Assembly: GCA_007449985.2 (NCBI GenBank)
Contig: VIIQ02000004.1
Location: 992,001-1,056,000, forward strand
Direction of reading: 5' to 3'
From: Desmodesmus armatus
Lineage: Eukaryota > Chlorophyta > Chlorophyceae > Sphaeropleales > Scenedesmaceae
Length of the DNA: 64,000 bases
The notes below the pieces were generated by a model that saw only the letters and a program-made list of their open reading frames with translations, searched no databases and was not told the DNA's origin. Positions 47,311 through 57,609 of this stretch are shown one piece after another. The first letter of the stretch is position 1. Each line of letters starts with the position of its first letter. The position numbers and the translations under genes were made by a program.

Positions 47311-49518
47311 CAACTGCTGGACATTGTGTGACGTGTACACGGCGTGTCTAGCAGCGTCAGCTGCTCTGTTCGCGACCCTGATGCTTCCATGTATGGTCAC
47401 TAACTAGTGGACTAGTGACACGGTGTCACGGACCGTGGTGTGTGACCGGCTGCTAGTTGCACCTCTGCCATTGTGCTGTTACGTAAGTGAGTGTGCTTTA
47501 TGCACTTGTACATTTGTAATTGCATAAGCATCACAATGATCAAGATGGACTCTGAATGCATCGCAGTGCAGTGCAGAGGAATGCCTGCTATACACTGTCA
47601 GGCTGTGAAAGGAGGTGTTGTTGGCCCTGATTACATTGCCAATGCAACGGTTGCCGCAACCTGGCAGGTAGGAGCAATCATGGCTCAACAACGCAGCCAG
47701 ATTGATAGGATTAGGCAGGTAGGAGCATGGGCTTGGCAATGGATCATGGCGACTGTCGTGGTATGGAGGAAGCAGCGAATCAAATATCTTTCACGCAAAC
47801 ACATTCGCCACACATCGATGGCACTGCTTACCAGGGTTGAGCCGGTTGAAACCCTAAGGTGGGGATGTACCCCAGCCGCCATCATTGGTTTGCACCACCT
47901 ACATCAGATTTTAGCCAGTTTGTGTGACAAGGCAGCAAACTTTGGAGCCATCATCAGCTTGAAATTACATTTGCTCTGTGGGGCGACAACTCTGACAGAC
48001 TTGCATGTTGAGCAATGAACCCAAAGTCATGTGGCATTGCAGCAAGTTGCAGCGAGGAACCTGGCCTGCCTTATTTCAATGCAATACAACCAACGTGTGA
48101 ACCCTCGCCCAGTTACATCATGGTCGGTAGACACGGTTCAAACATTGGCCCGTTCGCCGCACCACACAGCCTGCCGGGCATATTTGCCCCAATGAGCTTG
48201 CTTGTGCTTGCGCTGGCGACCCCCCCCCCCCCCCCCGCGGGGCCCGTGTGTCACCTACCCACACCGCCCTGGCGTCACCCAACACTATCTTTGCTGTGCC
48301 ATGTGGTTGGTACAGCTGTCCATCCTGCGGTTTGTTGTACAACTGCGTATTGCAGCAGTGCATAGGCGGCAATCCTGGCGCACCATAGCAGTCACGTCCA
48401 AACACCACCCATCCCGTCAGCGCGAATGGCACTGCACTGCACCTGACGTTCATGCCACTCCACGAAAATGACGGCCGGAAATCCGCTGCCATGCGTCAGG
48501 AGTTAGCAAAACACAGCATTTGCCAGCCATACCATGTCAGGAGTCAGCATTCAGCAGCCCCCCAAACAGCGATAAGACACCTGGCAACCGGCAAAAGCGG
48601 CAGGTTGTGGCAGCTGCAAGCGCACATGGGCCTTTCACTTGCTTGAAAATGGCCCTCGCATCAGCACCACACAAAAGCTTTGGTAGAACATAGTAGGCTG
48701 CTTTTGGAAATGCAGCAGCTCCAACACCATCAACACAATCCTCTCGCCAACGGATGAAATCAACTTGTTGCTAGCAGCCCAGCCAACCCCTGCGCCCATC
48801 CTGCACTCCCTGCAACTCACAGCACACTCAGGCACCCACGGCAATTGTGCTGAACGGCCTGCTACAAATGCAGGAACATCGCCGACATTCCCCCACAGTA
48901 TGACTGCCAATGGCAGCAATCAACCGCCAACATACTATAGCATGAGCGATGCACGATAGCAGAGCACCTGCAAAACGGCCACAAAAGTGCGCACCAAAAC
49001 AAAACAATCTGCCCATATGCCATCACGCCTCAGGCAGGCCGCCAGCAGCCTTCCAATTCGAAAGCTGCCTGCCATCTGTCTTTGAAGGCACACCCAGCCG
49101 CCTGCCCGCCCGCCAGCACGCATGATGCATCCAGCGGGCCCAGCAGATGCTGCAATGGCCTGCTTGCGGCCGTTTGTCCCCTAGCACACATGCTGCCAAG
49201 TCAGTTGGGGGAGCATGCCAGCCCTGCAAACCCCCAGCACGCTTGCCACAGGCGCATGCTAGCCCTGCTCAGCACATGCTGCCTGCATAAGCTTGCTCAG
49301 CATATGCTGCCTGCCATCTGCCCCTTGCAGGCGTACCACCAGTGTCTGGGTGGCAGGCCCTGCGGTGGCCGGGTGGACAGGTCTAACTGCCTTGCACCAC
49401 ATTGGCGCCAATGCCTTCTGCCACCAACCTCTTCTGCATGGGCTGCCTGCCCCTGTGGCATTGTGGCGATGCAAGCAGACACCCCTGCCCCTGCTGAATG
49501 TGCAGTGTCTTGATGTCA
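47311..49518. other. Intergenic region with copies of the downstream F-box gene tail
   Basis: A TGTAA motif lies at 47515-47519, 205 bases after the BTB-like stop. An open frame at 47491-48018 (+) has no recognisable domain. A poly-C run is at about 48222-48237. Close to 49300-49390 (-) there is a near-identical copy of the last exon of the F-box gene (see 49519-53753). Confidence 0.5.
49265..49390 (-). repeat. Copy of the terminal exon of the F-box gene
   Basis: About 90 bases at 49305-49388 match 49520-49608 at roughly 95%, again reading DLSTRPPQGLPPRHWWYACK and ending in a stop. Part of the shared word gctcagca(c/t)atgctgcctg occurs a third time at 49265-49290. Confidence 0.9.
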
Positions 49519-52033
49519 TCAGCATATGCTGCCTGCCATCTGCCCCTTGCAGGCGTACCACCAGTGCCTGGGTGGCAGGCCCTGGGGTGGCCGGGTGGAC
49601 AGGTCTGACGCCTCACTGTTGACACTGCGGAAGCCCTCGTCAAGGCGCTGGAGCTCCCTGATGGACAGAATGCGGCAGCAACAGCACAGCACACATACCA
49701 ACATGGTGATGTGATGGTCGCTTGGCACACGTGGGTGTTGACCCCCACAGCCCATGGCTCCCTTGCGGGTTGCACGTGCCAGTTTTGTGTTTGTGACTGT
49801 ATCTTATCAGCAGGTATCAGCATGTGCCCGCTGTCACCTTCGCGAGCACAAATGCACGCTGTACAGCACAGCGACCATGCCAGCATAGCATGACATGCAG
49901 GCCTGTGTACTGAGTAGATAGTGCCAAGCAGCACAGGGTGCATTTGCATGGACCATATGCCGCCAGGGTTTCAGTTTCAAGGGGTTCAGGTTCAAGTTGT
50001 TCCCACCTTGTGAGCCTGCCTGTCACACTTGGACACACATCCATCTCAGGACCCAGGTGCAGGTCAAAAAGGAACTGAACAGCCACGAAGAAGACAGAGC
50101 ACAGCACGGCACAGCACAGCACAACACAACACGGAGCAGCAGTCAACATCATGACAATACAGCTGATCCCAAATGGCTGGAGTGGCCAAGGCTTGCGGTC
50201 TATCACCAACACTATGCATGAGTGCTGCCATGAATGTACAGGATTGTACTACAGCACTACCGTACTACAGATAGAGGATTGTACTACAGTAGTACTGCTA
50301 AACCAGGCCTGACAGTGCCAAGCTGCGTGCTGATTCGACATAACTGTGCTGTGTTACTTGCCCATATCGTAGATAGTGTGGGTGCAAGCGTGAGAGGCAC
50401 CACGTACCTGCAGTGCGCTGCGCCTCCAGAGGGCCTCAGGCCAGCTGCTGAAGCCGCTGCCCCACATGTCATAGTCGTGGAGCATGTCGTACGTGCGCCG
50501 CGCAAACCTGAACACAGCCTGCACCATGCATGCAGACAGCCAAACACAACACGCAAGCACTCGGTCAGCGTACACGGAGTCGCGAAGCATGTCGTACATG
50601 CGCCTCGCAAACCTGAACACAGCCTGCATCACGCATGCAAATCACCCAACACACCATCACAAGCCCTCAGTCAGCAGACAAACAGCATGACATGGCAGGG
50701 CATCCGATTCAAAAAGGCTATGGTGTTCATGCCTACACACAGTTGTACTGAAAGGGATGGCTTTGCTGAGCCCCCACAAACCAAAGGAGTGCGCCCCAGC
50801 CTCACCTCAGGCTTTTGTGCCAGCCACCACGCCATGTCCTCACGGATCAGCAAAGATACGCATGTCCTTCATGCATGGCCACACAGTAGAACTAAAGGAG
50901 ATAGCTTTGATATCCCCCCCCCCCCCCCCGAAACAGAAAATTGTGTCCCAGACTCACCTCAGGCTTGTGTGCCAGCCACCACGCCATGTCCTCACGGACC
51001 AAACGCATCTCAAACAACACGGCAGCAGCTGCACGGCTGCTGCTGGTGCTGGTGCTGCTGCCTGCTGCAGCGCCGCTGCTGCTGGTGTTAGTGCTGTGTA
51101 TGCTGGTGCTGCCGCTAATGCCTGTGTGTTGCAGGCACAGGCTGAACAGTACCTGCAGGCATGCAGCAGTTGGAGTGCGTGAGCAAGACTTGATGCCAAG
51201 TCAGTGGATGTACCAACAAACGCATGGAGCGTGCATCAAGAGGCACATTTTTCAAAACCCTGGTGCATCTTAACTGATCTTAGCAGGCATAGAACCCTGG
51301 CCTTACAAACCCTGGTCAACAGCCACCCGATACCTCCTTTCCCCTCGCACCTGCATTGCCTGCTCATGCACCATGCCAGGAATGCTCACAAAGAGCCGCT
51401 GGCTGAATCCATACATGTTGGGCTTGACAGGGCTGCTGTTGGGGCTCCGTTCTACATACCTTCACCACATGCTGCCCACCGTGCAGTCTGTCATTCCACA
51501 GGACCAGACAAAACCCTAGCCTACATCAGGCCTATAGCCACCCTGGAAACCTAGTTTCAAGCCACTCTTGACCGCCCAACACAACTCATGTGTCAACACA
51601 CAGACGCACCTGCATGGCCTGCTCGTGCACCATGCCAGGAATGCTCACAAAAGGACGCTGGCTGAAGCCATACACACTGGGCTTGACGGGGCTGCTGTTG
51701 GGGCTGTTGGCGGGGCTGCTAGCGGGGGAGGGCATGTCCGGCAGGCTGCTGCTGTTGAGCCGCAGCTGGTCCTTGCCTGCAGGGGGAAGCATTACGTAAT
51801 AGGGTCAGTAGGATCTTCTCTATCAATGATAGTACCCCAGCAATATGGCAAGTGAGGTCAACAAAGGCCTGAAAAGTCTTAGGCCCTGACACACAGGTTG
51901 AGCACCGGCCAGCAGGCCGTTTCTAGATGCTGCTGCTGCCTGCCTGCTGCTCTGCGGCTAGCTGCTGGCGTCAGCTGCTGCTTGCCAGCTGGCGGCATTC
52001 CTATCCCAGCCGCCCTGCTGCGGCTGCCGCCGC

Positions 52034-52069
<36 letters not shown>

Positions 52070-52663
52070 AATGGCTGAGGGCGACATCTGCCACCCGGAC
52101 CCCACTCCTCCGTGTGCTGGGAGGCAAGGCGCACACCCTAAAGTATGTGTTACAAAAGGACCAAAACCCTTGCAAGAAGACCAAAACCCTAAAGTATGTG
52201 TTCGCTGTGTTACAACCCAAGGAATTAACCTCAGCCCCACCTGCTGCTCGTTGTGTGAGGCAAGCTGCACTGTTGATGCTGCCGCTGCCGCTGCCGCTGG
52301 CGCTCCCGCTGCCGCTGCCGCTCCCGCTGCCGCTCAGTAGCAGGGTTGCAACCCAAGTTACCAAAGCCGGCCTCACCTGCTGCTCGTGCTGTTAGGGCAT
52401 GGCAGCGGTCCACATTGTTGAGGAAGCTGGCTGGAAGGACAGACCTGTGCCTGCAGCAGCCAGCAGCCACAGTAGGGAGTGTTGGTGTGGGTTCAACACA
52501 CCCCACAGCAGCGCACATGCCTAGCTGGTGTCTGCACTGAGTGTGCAGTGCCTTCTGACACCACCCAGAACTTGCACTGACAGCTGCTCATTGAGACACG
52601 TCATGCAAGGACACATGAGTGCTTTGTGCCAGATATCTATCCTGGGTGATGACCAAACCCTCT

Positions 52664-52708
<45 letters not shown>

Positions 52709-53753
52709 AGCCAGTGGTGTCAGTCAGTGGCCTAGTCCCTACGGCCGCTCTCACTGCTGTTGGCGCCGATTATCCAAACAGGGTTCTGGGGTTTGGTCTC
52801 TGAGCCCCAAGCCGTAAACCTGAACCCTGGCGCCCATGACACAACTGCTGACCTGAACAGCAGCTGCCAGTCGCCTTCATAGTGCTGAACCGTTGACCCT
52901 GGCCACCTGCAGTGCAACCAGGTCAACTTTGGGTCAAGAAAACCAGGTCAACTGTAGACCCTTTGGTGCAAGCATATTATGTGTGGCCACATGCCAGGCA
53001 TGCTGTTTGCGTGTGTTGCTCGTACACCAGTTAAAACAATAAGGTGACATGCTTTGAAAAGGGTTGGAGGGTCTGCCTAGGTGTTGCCGTCAGGCAATTG
53101 CCGTTTGACTGACTTGCTGTGTTGGCCAGCAGTGTCACACAATGACTCAAATCCATCGAGGACGCTGCTGAGGAGGCTTATCACTCATTTGGTTTCTAAG
53201 CAGTTCGATCTTCAGAGAATGAGTGCGAGAGTGATGCCCCTTGACAGACCCATGTGCCCTGCAGGCAGCAAAGTCTGCTGCTGCTGTGCAGGCGACTTAC
53301 TTTGCCAATGCCAGACGTTGCCAGAGGTCCTGCTGCGCGCCCAGATGACGTAAACGAGTGTCCTGCAGATGCAATTGTGGTTGTTGGGTTGTGCATCACC
53401 GCAACGACACCTAGCTGGGGACATCCACCCCAAAGCAGTACAGTGACACTTTGCAACAGCCGAGTGATGCTGCCGTGCCACTGCCATACGTTGATTTGAG
53501 CAGAGCTTTGTTTAGGCGTTGGGAGACAGCCCACTCACCATCACGCACATCCTGGCGAGTTCTGTTCCCTCCAGCAATCTGCGGTGGAAACCGAGCTAGC
53601 TGAGTCACACAGTTGGTTCAGCGACACACTATGCAGCTTACAGATTTGCGTCAAACTCAAGCACCTGAAAACGTGCAGCAGCACTGCCTCCGGCATGTCT
53701 GAGAACGAAATGCATTGATGGTCCATGGTTGCTGTCTCCATTGCTGCTGCCAT
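49519..53753 (-). CDS. F-box protein, eight exons, family not recognised
   Basis: Predicted 325 residues. Exons: 53753-53592, 53362-53301, 52450-52377, 51776-51610, 51152-50958, 50518-50408, 50074-50007, 49657-49519; phase closes at every junction. Residues 17-80 form an F-box (SFSDMPEAVLLHVFRCLSL, ICKLHSVS, then DLWQRLALAK), so it is probably an SCF ubiquitin-ligase subunit binding SKP1. The rest has HRSVLPASFLNNVDRC, a Ser/Pro-rich linker, YGFSQRPFVSIPGMVHEQAM, REDMAWWLAHKPE, FRFARRTYDMLHDYDMWGSG, LFDLHLGPEMDVCPS, RELQRLDEGFRSV and a C-terminus with LPPRHWWYACKG. I do not recognise this C-terminal region. Exons 4, 5, 6 and 8 each have a tandem partial copy just downstream, so the gene is full of decoy splice sites. 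The first exon could also start at the ATG at 53741 or 53726. Confidence 0.72.
50586..50680 (-). repeat. Upstream copy of F-box gene exon 6 acceptor region
   Basis: Matches 50481-50575 at high identity: gcatgtcgtac, tgcgcc, gcaaacctgaacacagcctg and the following intron words recur. It includes the 3' splice site of exon 6 and the first exon codons (FRFARRMYDML versus FRFARRTYDML). Confidence 0.88.
50790..50860 (-). repeat. Copy of F-box gene exon 5 end and 5' splice site
   Basis: Matches 50950-51000 with about four differences in 55 bases, reading REDMAWWLAQKPE and retaining the CCTGAG|GTGAGG donor. Confidence 0.9.
51341..51445 (-). repeat. Copy of F-box gene exon 4 end and 5' splice site
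   Basis: About 100 bases matching 51605-51710 at near 90%, reading MYGFSQRLFVSIPGMVHEQA and again ending CAG|GTGCG. Confidence 0.9.
52032..52069. repeat. CTG tract in F-box gene intron
   Basis: About 13 CTG on the + strand (CAG on the sense strand) in the intron 51777-52376. Confidence 0.9.
52665..52709. repeat. CTG tract in F-box gene intron
   Basis: About 15 CTG on the + strand in the intron 52451-53300. Confidence 0.9.
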
Positions 53754-55366
53754 TCGAAACACCCACGGACGTGCGTCGAGATACAATTGCAAGTTTTCAG
53801 AAAGCCAATGGCACCCTAAAAGAGCCGGCAGCAAACCTTGGGTCCTTAACGCAGTTTGACCAGGCTGACCGAGTCGCATCTACTGCCTCTGAGGCTAATG
53901 TGAGGGTTCGATTGAACGCTGAAATGCATCAGGTCAAAGTTTTTTGAGCTTTTGAGCGACATCACGTAACCAGGAGCCAGCTACTGCACCCCTACCATCC
54001 CTGCCATCTCTGCACATCCCTTGAGCATATTGGACCTCAATGGCACACTGCTAGCACAATTCTTCGTGCCTGTTTGTCGTAAAGTCACTAAAACGCACAT
54101 TCTGCTGCAACTGTACATGGCAACACACAGCTTTGACTGGCCCGGTCAAATGCAGAGTTCACTTCCACTCCCTGCCTCGGCACCAGGTAAAGGGTACCCT
54201 GGCTACCAGGGGGCCGGAGGCTCAGCCGTGCACAAGGCAACCGGTGAACATGTCCCTGTTCTTGGCCTACTAACAGTCCTCACAGCCAGGCATGATCCCC
54301 CCTCCCAGAACACCATTGATGAATATTCAGCGTTGTTGCTGGTCAGCAGGCCTCGTGTTGTTGACCTCTGCGGTGTGATGCCCCAAACCACAGTCTACAA
54401 GTGTGACCTGGTGGTTTCAACACGTTGTTGAAAACAGCAGACAAGGAAGTGTCCCATCATGCTGTAAACCAGATGCTGACACGTCAGGCCCGTACGGGCC
54501 TCTCGAGATCATTGCACAACACTCAGTGACTGGGTGGCACCCTCTTCTGTTGTTAGGTACAGCAGGGGGGGAGGGACCCCACCGGCTGGCCACACACGCA
54601 ACAGCTGAGTTAATCCAGCTGCCGGGACCCCCAGGCACTGCCGAGGCTTAAAGCCTCACCCGGGTGGGCCCACCCTTTTGCCAGAGAACAGTCGCCATGG
54701 TCACTATGACATTGAAACATGCGCCCGCCCTCCGCTCTCGCAGAAACAGACACAGAACGAAACAACCCAAGGCTCCCACGAAGCATGCAACAGGGTCAGC
54801 AACACATCTGTGGCGCAACAGCGCACCCCCCTCCCCTCCGTGCCTGTGTGGTCAGCATGTTCCAAAAACTTGCGCAGCCCAGGGGCCTCTCAACCGTTGA
54901 ACTGTCAACAGACCGACACAATAACAAGTAACATTCAATGTCGTGGTCTGCCTGTGGTGAGCATGCCTGCAACACTTGCGTATTCCTGGGCCCCAGAGCC
55001 GGGCTCTTCACGAACAAGACACGCAACAAGAACGTGGTGTATTGCCTGCAGCTTGTAACAGCCGGCACCATGTAATGGTAACAGTACTGTGGAACCTGGA
55101 GAAGGTCCAACACATGCTGCTAGGTCACTAGCAAGGCAGCTGTGGCGCAACGCCACACACGCCCTTACTTAGTAAGCCATGAGCTGTGGTCAGCCTGTAT
55201 GGCCAGCACTCTCCCAAAGCCTGCATGGCCTTCAGACCTGATTCTTTGCAGCTAGGGCAGCTCACACCCCACAGAAGATGCACTTGGGTCAGATTATAAA
55301 GCCCGCCTCTCGAGTCTTGCCAAGTGTGTCCGACGTCGGAATGCAGCTCCAAATGGTAACAGCAAG
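53754..55366. other. Intergenic region with decayed copies of the methyltransferase tail
   Basis: Between the F-box start and the methyltransferase stop. Three degraded minus-strand copies of the last methyltransferase exon can be seen at about 55250-55140, 54990-54935 and 54895-54795. Each keeps parts of the words for GFGDVLTTEADHRH and CGVAPQ. No intact gene. Confidence 0.65.
54795..55250 (-). repeat. Degenerate copies of the methyltransferase terminal exon
   Basis: See the words CAGGCTTTGGG, GCTGACCACA and GTGTGTGGCGTTGCGCCACA at 55230-55140, and similar decayed blocks to 54795. They lie downstream of the stop, in the same orientation as the gene. Confidence 0.7.
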
Positions 55367-55883
55367 CTACGACTGCTGCGGTGCAACACCGCACACCACC
55401 CTGTGCCTGTGGTCCGCCTCTGTGGTGAGCACATCCCCAAAGCCTGCCTCCCTCATGCCTGCCTCCAGATCGTAGCTGTAGTACTCATCAGACCAGGGCT
55501 CAGTAGATTTCATGAGACTGAAGATCACTGGGGGCAGGTTCTGGATGGTCTTGGACCTGCAATTAGTGGGACAGGGGAGGGTGGGGTACAACCAGTAATG
55601 TCTTTTTGGGGGCCCTTCAACGTGGCTATCTGAGTCAACGCAACCCATTCTGAGTGTGGTGGTGCGGCAGGAGTCAACCATCCGTAAGGGCTGCTGCTGC
55701 TGCTGCTGCTGCTGCTGTGTCACATGCAGATGCATCATTCAAGATATGCAGCTGCCGCTGCTGGTGGTGCTGATTGTCTAATACCCGTGCTCACCTTGGG
55801 TTGTTGTCCACAAAGCACAGCACACCCCCAGGCTTCACAATGCGGGACGCCTCCTTGATAAACGACTGGATGGCGGCCTGATC

Positions 55884-55943
<60 letters not shown>

Positions 55944-56325
55944 GTGGCAGGGGCGGCGGCCCAGTGGCGGCGGTGGCAGGCAGACATATTGATTTATACT
56001 GACGAATTCCTCACACGTATGAGGCTTGTAGTAGAAACAGCTGAACAGGTCGATTCTCTGTTGACGCCGCAGGTTACACGCACCCTCACGAAGTGCACCC
56101 CTTCCTCCACTCGGCCCTCCTTTGAGCCCACTCGTTCAATGTCTTTCGGGGGAGGGGGGGTGCTGGTCACAGCCTCAACCCTAGACTTACCTGTGGGCAC
56201 TCATGTATGACAAAGCTGAACACCACCAGGTCAAAGGCACCGTCTTCAAAGTCAGTCGCCTCAGCCAGACCCCTCAGGAACTTGATGCGCTTGGCAGGGG
56301 CGCTGGCAGATGACATGCGGCGCCT

Positions 56326-56406
<81 letters not shown>

Positions 56407-57546
56407 AGGAGCTTTAGCGGCGATGGTGGTGGCAACCGGGGCGGCAGCAGCATGACCCTTGTCACATTTCACTCTTATTTTGTGATTTCCAATACCAATA
56501 CCAATATGGCAGGGGTAAACCCTCAATTTCACCCGCACTACCTTGGTCGCCAGCGTATACAGATCCTATAAGCTCCCAGTTGGGGACTGTTTCTTACCCC
56601 ATCGTTGAATAGGCCCCCAACCACTGGGATGTAGGCCTGTTCAACAACACAGTGAGGAGAGGTACCCAACTGACAACTTCATACACGGCCTGCGACCCCC
56701 CCCCCCAGCCTATCCACACACCTCCCTTCAAACTCAGCTACTGCCAGGAAGTAAGGGCTGAGGTCCAGACCTGTTGTATCAGCATCAAAGTATGCTGCTT
56801 GTCCCCTCTCCTGATCAACAGGTGGCCAGAACTCTGCTACTGCCAAGGAGTAAGGGCTGGGATCCCATGATGTAGGAACCAGGCAGCTGCTACACCGCTG
56901 CAGGTTCCCTCCACAATACCCTGCCTAGCCCCTCACCCCCATCCCCCCCCCCCACACACAATTCTTACCTCTCTTCCAAGTCTGCCACTGCCAAGAAGTA
57001 AGGGCTGAGATCCCATGATGTGGGTTCCAGGCAGCTGCTACACCGCTGCAGGTTCCCTCCACAATACCCTGCCCCCCTCCTCCCCCCCCCCCCCACACAC
57101 ACAATTCTTACCTCTCTTCCAACTCTGCCACTGCCAAGAAGTAGGGGCTGAGGTCCAGACCTGTTCTGTCAGCATCAGGAAATGCTGCCTGGTATCTCGC
57201 ACAACACCCCCCCCCACACACACACACATACAATTCAAACCCAATGAATGAAACAACACACCAGCTGGCTGCTTCAAAGTCAGCTCCACAACACACTGCC
57301 CCTGCCCAGCCCCTCTTCCCCTGTCCCCCCCCCCTCCGCCCCCCCCGCCCCACACACACACACCCCAAACCACACCCCCACCTCTCTTCCAACTCTGCCA
57401 CTGCCAGGAAGTAGGGACTAAGGTCCAGACCCGTTATGTCAGCATCAGGAATGCTGCCTGATACCAGCGGCTGCTGATGCCAGTGCTGCAGCCGATGTCC
57501 AGCAACGTGGAGGGGACCGGCAAGCTGTTGCGTGCATGGTAGGCCT

Positions 57547-57609
<63 letters not shown>

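Noticed and set aside
47491..48018. Plus-strand open frame of 175 codons
   Set aside because: No recognisable domain, and a short internal sequence repeat explains part of the open length.
52136..52200. Telomere-like CCCTAAA words
   Set aside because: Only isolated copies within a short local duplication, not an array.
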